Of a stretch of 36,253 nucleotides of DNA, positions 1 to 8,326 are shown piece by piece (the first letter of the stretch is position 1; every line of letters begins with the position of its first letter). The position numbers and the translations under genes are program-made. A model generated the notes under the pieces. It had not been told where the DNA came from and did no database searches. It worked only from the letters and a program-made list of their open reading frames with translations. This stretch comes from Nitrososphaeraceae archaeon (GTDB taxonomy: Archaea > Thermoproteota > Nitrososphaeria > Nitrososphaerales > Nitrososphaeraceae), in contig JAICEO010000004.1 in the NCBI GenBank assembly GCA_025924135.1, forward strand, positions 1-36,253, written 5' to 3'.

Positions 1-1340
1 CAATATGTACACCAGGACATTGGGACACCCACGTTCATATGATATCTCCACAACAATATGTAGATGCAATTAGTAATGGCATTACTACCATGATCGGCGG
101 AGGTACTGGGCCAGCTGACGGAACAGCTGCAACAACTTGTACGCCTGGGGTATTTAATATTAGCCGAATGATGGAAGCAGTTGAAGATATCCCAGTAAAT
201 TGGGGATTTCTTGGTAAAGGTAATGATTCTCATCCATCACTTGCTACGCAATTAGAGCAAATCGAAGCCGGAGCCTGTGGATTAAAAGATCACGAGGATT
301 GGGGTACTACTAATGCTGTTCTGGATGCCTCTCTTCGTGCAGTGGATGCAACTGATACACAGTTAGCAATTCATACTGACTCCATTAATGAGTGTGGATA
401 TGTTGAAGATACAATAAATGCAATAGATGGAAGAACAGTGCATACATATCATACAGAAGGAGCTGGTGGTGGACATGCACCTGATATTATGAAAATAGCA
501 GGAGAAGAATTTGCTCTTCCCTCATCAACTAATCCAACTAGACCTTACACTGTTAACACGGTCGATGAGCATTTGGATATGTTAATGTTCTGTCATCACT
601 TAAATCCTGCAGTAGCTGAAGATGTTGCCTTTGCGGAATCTAGAATTCGAGCAGAAACAATTGCAGCGGAAGATGTTTTACATGACGAAGGTGTGTTGAG
701 CATGTATTCTTCAGATAGTCAAGCTATGGGTAGAATAGGCGAAGTGGCTATTCGTGCATGGCAGACAGCCGATAAAATGAAGAAGATGAAGGGAAAACTC
801 GCTGAAGAAACCGGAGATAATGATAATATCAGAGCAAAAAGGTACATTGCCAAAACTACTATCAACTGTGCAATTACCCATGGAGCTGCAGATGCGCTAG
901 GTTCGCTAGAGGTCGGCAAATATGCTGATCTGGTAATGTATCCGACAGCATTCTTTGGCGCAAAGCCAAAAATGATATTTAAAGGAGGTTTTATCGCTTG
1001 GTCGATAATGGGAGACCCCAACGCATCCATACCAACTCCAGAACCTGTTTACTATCGACCCATGTTTGGAGCATTAGGCAAAGCAGTAAAACGAACATCA
1101 TTGACTTTTACATCTAAAGCAGCAGTCGATCTTGATGTAGGTGAAAAACTTGGATTAGAGAAGACACTCTTTCCTGTGCATAATTGCAGAAATATTGGAA
1201 AAAGTGACATGGTCTGGAATAACAAGACCCCTGAAATTAGCATAGATCCTGAAACATATGAAGTTAAACTTGATGGAAAAATTGCAACTGTGGATCCTGC
1301 AAAGGAACTAGCGTTAGCACAAAGATATTTTATGGCATAG
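1..1340 (+). CDS. ureC: Urease subunit alpha (UreC), 5' end outside window
   Basis: Catalytic subunit of nickel urease, which hydrolyses urea to ammonia and carbamate in the cytoplasm. The reading frame is open from base 3 and the DTHVH motif lies before the first ATG (39), so that ATG is internal and the gene starts upstream; about 446 of the usual ~570 residues are present. All active-site elements are visible: the two nickel-ligand histidines of THVH (codons 30-32 and 36-38), the carbamylated lysine in [11 protein letters not shown] (codon 285-287), [21 protein letters not shown], the flap CHHLNP with its Cys and acid His, and the aspartate of SSDSQAMGR. It ends in the typical AQRYF-type tail. 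In an ammonia oxidiser it supplies ammonia from urea. The small subunits (ureA/ureB) are presumably just upstream, outside the window. Very sure. Confidence 0.97.
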   Translation, partial: ICTPGHWDTHVHMISPQQYVDAISNGITTMIGGGTGPADGTAATTCTPGVFNISRMMEAVEDIPVNWGFLGKGNDSHPSLATQLEQIEAGACGLKDHEDWGTTNAVLDASLRAVDATDTQLAIHTDSINECGYVEDTINAIDGRTVHTYHTEGAGGGHAPDIMKIAGEEFALPSSTNPTRPYTVNTVDEHLDMLMFCHHLNPAVAEDVAFAESRIRAETIAAEDVLHDEGVLSMYSSDSQAMGRIGEVAIRAWQTADKMKKMKGKLAEETGDNDNIRAKRYIAKTTINCAITHGAADALGSLEVGKYADLVMYPTAFFGAKPKMIFKGGFIAWSIMGDPNASIPTPEPVYYRPMFGALGKAVKRTSLTFTSKAAVDLDVGEKLGLEKTLFPVHNCRNIGKSDMVWNNKTPEISIDPETYEVKLDGKIATVDPAKELALAQRYFMA

Positions 1341-1367
1341 AGATAAAAAAATATCTCTTTTTTTTTT
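1339..1367 (+). terminator. Hairpin plus T-tract after ureC
   Basis: A perfect 7-bp inverted repeat (AGAGATA 1339-1345, TATCTCT 1352-1358) with a six-A loop is followed by ten T (1358-1367), starting within the ureC stop codon. Archaeal RNA polymerase terminates at T-tracts, so transcription from ureC probably ends or is strongly reduced here. Confidence 0.7.
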
Positions 1368-1373
1368 ATTTAG

Positions 1374-1380
1374 ATATATA
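1374..1380 (+). promoter_or_regulatory. TATA box of the chaperonin-ureEFGD operon
   Basis: ATATATA is centred about 26 bases before the chaperonin ATG (1403), the spacing expected for an archaeal TATA box and a leaderless transcript. With the preceding terminator it suggests that the accessory genes form their own transcription unit. Confidence 0.55.
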
Positions 1381-1402
1381 CTCCTTCTAAAGATTATATC
1401 TT

Positions 1403-2959
1403 ATGTCTAGTCTTAATCATGGAGTTTGGAGACCTATAGCTGAGAATGTAGAATTTAATGCACTAGAATCTAATTCTCAGGCAGTAATGGCAGTTGCAGA
1501 TACAGTAAGGACCACTTTGGGGCCAAAAGGTTTGGATAAACTCCTAATAGATCAAGCGATGAATAGGCACGTCTCAAATGATGGTGTAACCATTCTTCTC
1601 TCCTTAAAGGCAATTCATCCCGTAGCACGAATGATAGTAGAGATAGCAGAAAGACAGGAACAACTAGTAGGTGACGGGACCACAACCGCAGTAGTGATGG
1701 CGTCAGAAATGATAAAAGAAGGTAAGAGACTTATTAAAGAACTTGGAGTTCATCCTACGAAAGTAGTTGAAGGTATAGAAAACGGCGTAAAACATGCATG
1801 TAAAATTTTAGAAAAAGATGCCAAAAAAATATCTCTTGAAGATAAAGAATTGGAACAAATTGTAAAAACCTCTTTATCTTCAAAATTAGATGGAATTACC
1901 TTATCAGAGTTAGTAATTAAATCAATTAGAACAGTAGGAAATAATTCATTATATAATAATAATTTTGATTTTGATAAATCTATTAAAGTAATTAGAAAAA
2001 TTAACGTTTCTGACACTGTTTTCAATGGTATTGTTTTGGAAAGAAAACGTATGGATCAAGAAATGCCTATGCGAATCCTAAAGCCTAAAATTATGATCGT
2101 AAAACTTGATTTAAAACCTGTAAAAGAATCTTGGTTGAAAGAAAATAATCGTTATGAAGAAATTTTGAATATGGAAAATGATCGGTTACTAAAATCTAAA
2201 AAAATTGTAAATGAAATTATGATTACTGGTGCTAATACTCTTCTAATAGCTTCTCCAGAGGTGGATGAAGTTATAGAGAATCTCTTAGTTGCCAAAAATA
2301 TCTTTGCAACAAGAATATCTTCTGATGAAATAGAATTTTTATCTAGATATACTGGTGCAAAACCCGTGCGGATGATAGAAGATCTTAAAAATAATGGTAT
2401 AATTGGAAATGCTGACTCTATATACGAGGATGAAGATACAGGACTTATATATATCGAAAATGGCTCTGGCAAGAATATAGTTACAATCATTGTCTCTGGA
2501 ACAACAAAGGAAACTTCTCTTGAAAGATGGAGGTCTGTTATAGATGGTGTCAATGCTTCTGAAGCTGCGTTGAATAGAGGAATAGTTGCAGGTGGAGGAG
2601 CAGCAGAAATACATGTAATTGAAAAGTTAAAGAGTCTACGATTGAAGGGATTAGAACAAGTAGGGCTGGACGTTGTAGCATCTGCATTGGAAAGTATAAT
2701 GAGACAGATCCTCACTAATGCTGGATTCAATGGTTTGGAAAAAGTAATGGCAGCAAAAGCATCGAAACCAAACATTGGAATAGATATTGACTCAGGAGAC
2801 CTCGTAAACATGTTTGAAAAGGGAATCCTTGATCCTCTATTGGTTAAATTAATGGCTCTGGAGGCTGCTGGAGAAATTTCAAAATCAGTTTTAAGAATAG
2901 ATAGAAATCTTGCTGCAGAAGATCTTAGTCAGCAAAGCGTATCGGAAATAAAGAGATAA
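1403..2959 (+). CDS. Divergent group II chaperonin (thermosome/CCT-like) in the urease cluster
   Basis: 518-residue ATP-dependent group II chaperonin subunit, a little shorter than the usual ~545. Equatorial-domain nucleotide motifs are present: LGPKGLDKLL (39-48), NDGVTIL (59-65), GDGTTT (90-95), GGGAAE (397-402), and the hydrolytic Asp in VIDGVNA (D381). The apical domain (about 200-350) keeps a slightly shortened helical protrusion and the TGAN and TGAK signatures. The C-terminus has DPLLVK...SVLRIDRNL but lacks the Gly/Met-rich tail common in thermosomes. Several signature positions are conservative variants (NDGVTIL for NDGATIL), so this looks like a specialised paralogue rather than the housekeeping thermosome. 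The next gene starts 10 bases downstream and the run continues into ureEFGD. A role in folding urease or its accessory proteins is inferred from position only. Confidence 0.92.
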   Translation: MSSLNHGVWRPIAENVEFNALESNSQAVMAVADTVRTTLGPKGLDKLLIDQAMNRHVSNDGVTILLSLKAIHPVARMIVEIAERQEQLVGDGTTTAVVMASEMIKEGKRLIKELGVHPTKVVEGIENGVKHACKILEKDAKKISLEDKELEQIVKTSLSSKLDGITLSELVIKSIRTVGNNSLYNNNFDFDKSIKVIRKINVSDTVFNGIVLERKRMDQEMPMRILKPKIMIVKLDLKPVKESWLKENNRYEEILNMENDRLLKSKKIVNEIMITGANTLLIASPEVDEVIENLLVAKNIFATRISSDEIEFLSRYTGAKPVRMIEDLKNNGIIGNADSIYEDEDTGLIYIENGSGKNIVTIIVSGTTKETSLERWRSVIDGVNASEAALNRGIVAGGGAAEIHVIEKLKSLRLKGLEQVGLDVVASALESIMRQILTNAGFNGLEKVMAAKASKPNIGIDIDSGDLVNMFEKGILDPLLVKLMALEAAGEISKSVLRIDRNLAAEDLSQQSVSEIKR

Positions 2960-2969
2960 ACGATGTAAT

Positions 2970-3368
2970 ATGCAGATCCGTCATTGTGTTGAAGAAAATA
3001 ATGTAGATGAAAACTTGATTATCAAAAATCCTAAAGAAATTAGACATATAATAGTCCAAGGAGGTAAAATAAAACAAATGTCAGGTTTTATTGATCCTAA
3101 ATCTCATCTTAATCTTGACTATACTTTACATCGTGTAACCAAATGTGTAATAGCAACAAAATTTGAAATAGGATCTAAATTGCTTTTTACTGGTTCGGGA
3201 TTTATCTTTGCTATGGTAACTAAATCTCATTTTGAACATTATGGATATATAGATTATACAAAAAATCTTACGGAAATGATAGATAAAGTTAATGATTTAC
3301 GAGCCTCAAAATCCCTTTATACAAGCAATCTTAAAAAAAGTGATGGAGATAAACCAAAAGTAATATGA
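2970..3368 (+). CDS. Unknown 132-residue protein of the urease accessory operon
   Basis: Not recognised. The predicted cytoplasmic protein has no signal peptide or clear membrane helix. Its N-terminal half looks beta-rich (IRHIIVQGGKIKQMSGF), the centre has two basic/hydrophobic strands (TKCVIATKFEIGSKLLFTG), and the last third is helical and charged. A few histidines (H5, H27, H47, H54 and an HFEHYG stretch) are scattered without a clear metal motif. It lies 10 bases after the chaperonin and overlaps ureE by four bases (ATGA at 3365-3368), so it is almost certainly co-transcribed and translationally coupled. It could be a chaperonin cofactor, an extra metallochaperone or a regulator; none of these is shown by the sequence. 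Confidence 0.8.
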   Translation: MQIRHCVEENNVDENLIIKNPKEIRHIIVQGGKIKQMSGFIDPKSHLNLDYTLHRVTKCVIATKFEIGSKLLFTGSGFIFAMVTKSHFEHYGYIDYTKNLTEMIDKVNDLRASKSLYTSNLKKSDGDKPKVI

Positions 3369-3880
3369 TAATTGTTAATCAAATTCTAGGTAATATCAGT
3401 CAAAATTCTAATCTTAGAAAAAAATATGAGGAGATGTTAAAAAATAATCTTTGCGAAAAAGTAGGGATAACTAGAATGGAATCAGGAAAATTAAGAATGA
3501 GAAAAAGTACAGATAAAAAAACTGATGTTGCTTTTATATTTGAGCATAATCCTAATTTAAGAAATAATGATGTAATTTATATGGATGATAACAAAATGAT
3601 ATTGCTAAGCCTTGAACCAGAATCTGTAGCTATAATCACCTTAAAAAGTTATGAAAATAAAGAAAATATTTTTCCACTCTCAATTAAAATTGGACATAGT
3701 CTTGGAAATTTGCATAGACCTATAAAGGTAACAAAAAATCAAGTAATTTTTCCATTGCAAGCTGAAACAGAACTAGAAATGCTACATAAGATGTTTTCAC
3801 CATTTAGTCAATTCCTAGATATTAGAAGTGAGAATATGATCTTTGAACCAGATGAGGGATCAAATATTCATGAGCACTAG
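3365..3880 (+). CDS. ureE: Urease accessory protein UreE (nickel metallochaperone)
   Basis: 171-residue UreE, which delivers nickel to the UreG-containing maturation complex. Seen are the N-terminal beta domain with RMRKSTDKKTDVAFIF (about 44-59), the typical 'small, basic, switchable' strand pattern of UreE, and the C-terminal ferredoxin-like domain with the conserved GHSLGNLHRPI (110-120). H111 in that motif matches the dimer-interface nickel ligand of the family. A long His-rich tail, as in Klebsiella UreE, is absent; only a short HEH end remains, so nickel storage capacity is probably small. The start ATG overlaps the stop of the preceding gene by four bases. The 3' end overlaps ureF. Confidence 0.9.
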   Translation: MIIVNQILGNISQNSNLRKKYEEMLKNNLCEKVGITRMESGKLRMRKSTDKKTDVAFIFEHNPNLRNNDVIYMDDNKMILLSLEPESVAIITLKSYENKENIFPLSIKIGHSLGNLHRPIKVTKNQVIFPLQAETELEMLHKMFSPFSQFLDIRSENMIFEPDEGSNIHEH

Positions 3881-4646
3881 ATTTAGTAATAAATTAGGAA
3901 GAATTGATAACATTAATACGAATCAACAGGCTGATGATACTTCAACTTCTGTAGATTCACTGCTAAATGAAGTTAGTATGCTTCAGCTTGGAGATTCATT
4001 CTTCCCTACTGGAATGTATACTACGTCAAGTGGTTTAGAAACATTATTTTATGATGGAAGAATCAAAAGTAAGCAAGACATAATTGAATTTATAACAGTT
4101 TGTTTACTATATCAAATAGGACCTGCTGATTGTGCGGCCCTTTCTAATGCATATAATTTTGCGAAAGAAGAAAATATTTCTAAAATAGTAGAAGTAGATA
4201 ATATTCTGTTTTCAATGAAATTAATAAAAGAGATTCGTGAGGCTTCAACAAGGTCAGGAAGACAACTTTTGCATTGTTTATTAAGCTTTGTTCCAGAGAA
4301 TACTTTAATTTCTTCTTATTATAATTTAATAAAGAATAAGACTGCAAATGGTATATATCCGGTTGCACTAGCACTCGCATCAAATGGTTTACATATTAAA
4401 AAAGAACGTGCATGTCTCATTTTATTATATGGGTTTACAGTTAGTATCACTGGTGCTGCACTTAGACTTGGAATTTTACAACATATAGAAGGACAACAAG
4501 TTATTCATGAAGTAAAACCAATTATGACAACTGTTATACACAACAATATAAATAGACATTTCTCCCATTTATGGCAGTTTAGTCCTAGTATCGATCTTGT
4601 TCAAATGAAACATGAAAGAATGGATTCAAAAATGTTTATTACATAA
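3870..4646 (+). CDS. ureF: Urease accessory protein UreF
   Basis: All-helical UreF, which bridges UreD and UreG in the urease activation complex. Family signatures are visible: LLNEVSMLQLGDSFFPTG then a short YTTSSGLET segment, the STRSGRQLL segment, and a C-terminal half with GIYPVALALAS and SITGAALRLG. I place the start at ATG 3870 (11-base overlap with ureE). In-frame ATGs at 3843 and 3852 would add nine or six residues and overlap ureE further, and cannot be excluded. The ~25 residues before the conserved core are polar and probably disordered. ureG starts 21 bases downstream. Confidence 0.9.
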   Translation: MSTRFSNKLGRIDNINTNQQADDTSTSVDSLLNEVSMLQLGDSFFPTGMYTTSSGLETLFYDGRIKSKQDIIEFITVCLLYQIGPADCAALSNAYNFAKEENISKIVEVDNILFSMKLIKEIREASTRSGRQLLHCLLSFVPENTLISSYYNLIKNKTANGIYPVALALASNGLHIKKERACLILLYGFTVSITGAALRLGILQHIEGQQVIHEVKPIMTTVIHNNINRHFSHLWQFSPSIDLVQMKHERMDSKMFIT

Positions 4647-4667
4647 AATAGCATTCATTATTTTAAG

Positions 4668-5333
4668 ATGACTTTTAAAAGAATTCCTAGAGTTGGTATT
4701 GGTGGTCCAGTAGGTTCAGGTAAGACAATGTTGATAGAACAATTTGTTCCATTATTAAGTCAAATAGGATATAGATCTGCTATTATTTCCAATGACGTAG
4801 TATCAAAAGAAGATGCGGATAGAATGAGAAGGAATTTAGCATCAGAAAGAGGACTTATGCCTGAAAGTCTTGTAATTGGCTTAGCCACAGGTGGATGTCC
4901 ACATACTGCGGTAAGAGAAGATCCTTCTATGAATCTCTCTGTAGTTGAAGATATTGAATCAGCTCACAATCAAGAGTTAGATTTAATAATAATTGAAAGT
5001 GGTGGAGACAATATTACTACCACATTTAGCCCTGCACTAGCAGATTATTTTATCTATATTATTGATGTGGCTGGAGGAGATAAATATCCACGAAAACGTG
5101 GTCTTGGGATAGAAACCTGCGATCTATTGATAATTAATAAAATTGATCTAGCACCACATGTAGGAGCAGACCTCAAGATAATGGAACGAGATGCAAAATT
5201 AATTAGAAAGGATAAACCTTTTGTTTTTGTAAACTGTAAAACTGGGGAGGGAATTAAAGAAGTAGCAGATAATATCGTAAAAGATGTGTTATTTGATTTA
5301 CCACCAAAAATCAACAAAAAACTGAATAACTAA
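4668..5333 (+). CDS. ureG: Urease accessory GTPase UreG
   Basis: 221-residue SIMIBI-class GTPase that couples GTP hydrolysis to nickel insertion into apo-urease. Walker A GGPVGSGKT is at 12-20, the nickel-binding CPH motif at 77-79 in TGGCPHTAVREDPS, the switch region ESGGDN is near 111-116, and the NKIDL guanine-specificity motif lies near 157-161. Length and motif order match bacterial and archaeal UreG closely. It sits between ureF and ureD with gaps of 21 and 1 bases, consistent with one transcript and stoichiometric production of the maturation complex. Confidence 0.97.
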   Translation: MTFKRIPRVGIGGPVGSGKTMLIEQFVPLLSQIGYRSAIISNDVVSKEDADRMRRNLASERGLMPESLVIGLATGGCPHTAVREDPSMNLSVVEDIESAHNQELDLIIIESGGDNITTTFSPALADYFIYIIDVAGGDKYPRKRGLGIETCDLLIINKIDLAPHVGADLKIMERDAKLIRKDKPFVFVNCKTGEGIKEVADNIVKDVLFDLPPKINKKLNN

Positions 5334-5334
5334 C

Positions 5335-6264
5335 TTGAAAGAACTAGAATATTTTATTCCAGATGATATCCCCCAAGAAGTATTATCTTACGAATCAGAT
5401 CTTAGTCAACTAAGTGTAGGAAAAGCAGGAAAATTAGGGGCTCTATTTTTACTACTAGAGAAAAATGATAAAGTAAATAAAACAGTTATCAAGGAACAAT
5501 ATTCTAAGGTACCTTTATTTACTCAAAGAGCTCTGTATCTTGAAGAAAGCCTTCCTTCTATGGCCTATATCTATATCATTTCTCCATCAGGGGGAGTACT
5601 ACAAGGAGATCGATATAGGATTGATATAAAATTAACTAAAAATGCAATAGCTCATATAACTACGCAAGGAGCTACCCGACTCTACAAAATGGATAAAAAT
5701 TTTGCCACACAAATCTTGAATATCTCATTAGACAGTAATTGCTATTTTGAATATGTTCCTGATCAAATAATACCTTATAGAAATTCAAGATTTTATCAAG
5801 CTGTGAATCTTAATGTAAATGATGATGCAACATTGATATATTCTGAAACCATAGTTCCTGGTCGAATGGCTATGGGCGAATATTTTGACTATGATGTATG
5901 TTATTTAAAGACTATAGCCAAAAACCATAATGGTTTATTAAAGCTTGTTGATACAGCGTTATTAGAACCAAAAAAAAATCAATTAAAAAGATTTGGGCTT
6001 CTAGAAGCATTTAATATGTTCTCAAACATGTATTTATTACTTCCATCTAAGTATGTAAATATTTTAAATGAAAAAATCAGTGAAGAAATTATTAAATATA
6101 ATAAAGTAGTAGCAAGGTGTTCAATATTACCTAATGATTCTGGAATAATAGTAAGAATGCTAGGCAACATGATTGATAATATCAAAGAAGTAACTCACCA
6201 TATACTTAAAATCTGTAGGCAGGAAATTCTTGGTGCTGACTTTAGCGGTATTAGGAAGAATTAA
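5335..6264 (+). CDS. ureD: Urease accessory protein UreD (UreH)
   Basis: 309-residue UreD, the scaffold that binds apo-urease and recruits UreF/UreG. Evidence is the central UreD signature SPSGGVLQGDRYRIDI followed by ITTQGATRLYKM, then YVPDQIIPYRNSRFYQ and SETIVPGRMAMGE. The start is TTG at 5335, one base after the ureG stop; no in-frame ATG lies near enough to keep the conserved N-terminus, so the TTG is well supported. It is the last gene of the cluster: a 450-base AT-rich gap follows and no clear hairpin terminator was seen. Confidence 0.92.
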   Translation: MKELEYFIPDDIPQEVLSYESDLSQLSVGKAGKLGALFLLLEKNDKVNKTVIKEQYSKVPLFTQRALYLEESLPSMAYIYIISPSGGVLQGDRYRIDIKLTKNAIAHITTQGATRLYKMDKNFATQILNISLDSNCYFEYVPDQIIPYRNSRFYQAVNLNVNDDATLIYSETIVPGRMAMGEYFDYDVCYLKTIAKNHNGLLKLVDTALLEPKKNQLKRFGLLEAFNMFSNMYLLLPSKYVNILNEKISEEIIKYNKVVARCSILPNDSGIIVRMLGNMIDNIKEVTHHILKICRQEILGADFSGIRKN

Positions 6265-6328
6265 TTTATAATTTATTGAAATTTATATTTATAAAATAAT
6301 ACGGATAAGTTAATTTTTATTTTGTTAG

Positions 6329-6478
6329 CTATCGTGATATAGTCCAGAATTCTGTAATTTTGAGTCTATGGTTTAAATTATCTTTGTGAATCTGAGCATC
6401 TACTTTGCTATCAAAAACTTTATCACAATCTAAACACCATGATGTTTGTTTTTTTGTACTTTTATCGAATGCATTCAA
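6329..6478 (-). CDS. Small C2H2 zinc-finger protein (49 aa)
   Basis: A short antisense gene in the gap after ureD. It encodes 49 residues with one classical zinc finger, WCLDCDKVFDSKVDAQIH followed by KDNLNH: Cys15 and Cys18 (C-x2-C), 12 residues, His31, five residues, His37. The finger hydrophobics (F22, I30) are in place and a basic C-terminus follows. I choose TTG 6478 because a TATA-like element lies about 26 bases upstream; GTG 6490 would add four residues directly after a stop codon. Stand-alone C2H2 proteins of this size are common in Thaumarchaeota and are usually thought to bind nucleic acid; no target is known here. Confidence 0.7.
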   Translation of the reverse strand: MNAFDKSTKKQTSWCLDCDKVFDSKVDAQIHKDNLNHRLKITEFWTISR

Positions 6479-6500
6479 TTGATATAACACTTATCGAATG

Positions 6501-6508
6501 TTAAATAA
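6501..6508 (-). promoter_or_regulatory. TATA-like box for the C2H2 gene
   Basis: On the minus strand this reads TTATTTAA, centred about 26 bases before TTG 6478. The spacing supports that start as the 5' end of a leaderless transcript. Confidence 0.4.
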
Positions 6509-6687
6509 TCATACGTTATTTAAAAGTTGAATGAAAGAAATTATATAATTTGCAAGATTTCTTTCGACTCATCTTTAAATTTTAATTATTATGACTTTCC
6601 ATAGGGCTTCACTGTTATTAGTATTGATGGATCATATGATAATTTGATTAATAATCAACCAATTATGTATTAGATTAACTTAATATA

Positions 6688-6697
6688 TTTATAATAT
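6688..6697 (+). promoter_or_regulatory. TATA box for the thioesterase gene
   Basis: TTTATAATAT is centred about 26 bases before TTG 6718, consistent with leaderless transcription from that TTG. Confidence 0.5.
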
Positions 6698-6717
6698 GAG
6701 CACATGAAGGTATCTAT

Positions 6718-7209
6718 TTGCAGAATCCAACTAAAAACCTAAAAAAAACCGCAAATGAATCAAAAGCAGAAACAACACTCATGATGTTACCATCAGATGC
6801 TAATCCTAAAGGAAACGTATTTGGAGGCGTTATATTAAAAAATGTAGATCTTATAGCAGGTATAGTTGCTAAAAGGCATGCTAATCAATCAAATGTTGTT
6901 ACTGCTAGTATTGATAGGATGACTTTTATAAAACCAATCTTTATTGGCAATTCTTTAATTCTTGAAGCAAGATTAAATTATGTTAAACGTTCTTCTATGG
7001 AGATTGAAGTCAATATTTTTGCTGAAGACCTTGATTATAATATACGAGTACATGCAGGACGTGCATATGTGACCACAGTTTCGATAGATAAATATGGAAA
7101 ATCTATGGAAGTTCCGCAGCTCTTATTAGAAACAGAAGATGACAAAAGACGATTTAAAGAAGGGGAAGCCAGAATGATGTCTCGTCTAAAAGAAGCGGGG
7201 AAACTATAA
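6718..7209 (+). CDS. Hotdog-fold acyl-CoA thioesterase
   Basis: 163-residue acyl-CoA hydrolase of the YciA/BACH-like hotdog superfamily, cleaving acyl-CoA to free acid and CoA in the cytoplasm. The signature LMMLPSDANPKGNVFGGVIL followed by KNVDLIAGIVAKRHA contains the FGG turn and the catalytic Asp of the central helix (about residues 36-50). It continues with VVTASIDRMTFIKPI and the ARLNYV strand typical of the family. The C-terminal ~35 residues are charged and helical. The start is TTG at 6718, supported by the TATA spacing; no ATG would retain the N-terminal strand. Acyl specificity cannot be read from sequence. It stands alone between a minus-strand small gene and an exported protein gene. 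Confidence 0.88.
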   Translation: MQNPTKNLKKTANESKAETTLMMLPSDANPKGNVFGGVILKNVDLIAGIVAKRHANQSNVVTASIDRMTFIKPIFIGNSLILEARLNYVKRSSMEIEVNIFAEDLDYNIRVHAGRAYVTTVSIDKYGKSMEVPQLLLETEDDKRRFKEGEARMMSRLKEAGKL

Positions 7210-7340
7210 GAAAACAATATCAAATAATTTTCAAATTTACCAAATGCCTAATTAACTTCTTATCATCTTTTTTTTCATAATACTTAGTATATTTATGATT
7301 AAGAGTCATTAATTTAATCTCTAACAATCCTCTAAAATTT

Positions 7341-7349
7341 TTTATAATA
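7341..7349 (+). promoter_or_regulatory. TATA box for the CHRD gene
   Basis: TTTATAATA is centred about 24 bases before ATG 7369, supporting that ATG rather than the in-frame ATG at 7390. Confidence 0.5.
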
Positions 7350-7368
7350 CTTCTATAAAACTAAATAA

Positions 7369-7944
7369 ATGGTAAAAAAAAATGATGATATGAATAAGTT
7401 TTTTATGATTGGGAGCGTTTTTATTTTGTCTTCGGTTCTTCTCTTATATGGTATAGGTACCTCTGAGTCAGTGTATGCTCAAGAAAATACTGATTTTACA
7501 GCAACACTTTCGGGGAAAGAAGTAATACCTCCTGTTAAAACTGATGGAACAGGAATAGCGAATTTTGAAGTAGGTAAAAATTCACTTTATTATCAAATAA
7601 ATGTATTAAATGCAGGTAAAATAATCTCTGTCCAGATTAATAAGGGTGCAGTTGGAACAAATGGGGATGCTATAGTTACCTTAATTGAATCAGAAGATAA
7701 TGATGTGAATTTAATTGGTAATATACCAACTCTTTCTGGGGTTACTTCTACAACACAGAGTTCTAGCTCCTTTTCTGCTAGTGGAAACGTGAATGTTGCA
7801 GATTTTACAGGCCCATTTAAGGATACAACAATTGCTGATCTGGTAAAAGCAATGCAAAGTGGTGAAACTTATGTAAATGTCCAAACTGAAGATTATCCAG
7901 AAGGGGAATTACGAGGACAAATATCTGAAGCAAATGAAAGGTAA
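7369..7944 (+). CDS. Exported CHRD-domain protein
   Basis: 191 residues with an N-terminal signal peptide (hydrophobic 11-30, likely cleavage after VYA near residue 37) and one CHRD domain. The domain shows FTATLSGKEVIPPVKTDGTG, the central YQINVLNAGKI strand, and the ending YVNVQTEDYPEGELRGQI, which is the CHRD consensus (AL.G.qEvPPv...G.G ... yvnvHT...p.GeirGqi). The His of the usual 'NVHT' is Gln here. CHRD domains occur in secreted proteins of many prokaryotes, with no established enzymatic activity. A Ser-rich low-complexity stretch (TTQSSSSFSASG) interrupts the domain. It acts outside the membrane and is transcribed alone. Confidence 0.85.
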   Translation: MVKKNDDMNKFFMIGSVFILSSVLLLYGIGTSESVYAQENTDFTATLSGKEVIPPVKTDGTGIANFEVGKNSLYYQINVLNAGKIISVQINKGAVGTNGDAIVTLIESEDNDVNLIGNIPTLSGVTSTTQSSSSFSASGNVNVADFTGPFKDTTIADLVKAMQSGETYVNVQTEDYPEGELRGQISEANER

Positions 7945-8326
7945 GAATCAACTAGGATGCCGAATTAATTTTATTGTAATACTATGTTTCAAGACTTGTT
8001 TGAAGATAAAATAAATAATATCTCATAACAAGCACAAGTCGATTATATCAAAAAATAGATTCTTTGATTGATTTATAGGATATAACTCTATTTTTGGATT
8101 TTATTTTATTTTATATAAATATCTAAATCATATTATAAAAATATAAATTTTGTAAATATAAAATGAAATAAAATATACATAAGATAAAAAGAAAAAATTG
8201 AGTATATGAAATCTTTTTGATAAAGAAAAATCAAAATGAAGAAAATTAACATAAGGAAGAACAAGTAATTATCTTGTAACTAAAATATTAAACAAAAGTT
8301 AAGTATTATGAGTTCGAATATATAAC
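7945..8326 (+). other. Intergenic, 382 bases, nothing clear
   Basis: Very AT-rich spacer between the CHRD gene and the small ORF at 8327. No recognisable RNA gene, repeat or coding frame was seen. AAGTATTA at 8301-8308 may be the TATA element of the next ORF. Confidence 0.4.

Noticed and set aside
39-41. ATG at 39 as the start of urease alpha
   Set aside because: The frame is open upstream and encodes the nickel-ligand DTHVH motif, so the ATG is internal.
2152-2811. 219-codon minus-strand frame inside the chaperonin gene
   Set aside because: It lies entirely opposite a conserved chaperonin gene, has low-complexity Ser/Ile/Phe composition and matches no family; it is an antisense shadow.
6265-6328. 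Terminator after ureD
   Set aside because: AT-rich with short T-runs but no convincing hairpin or long T-tract.
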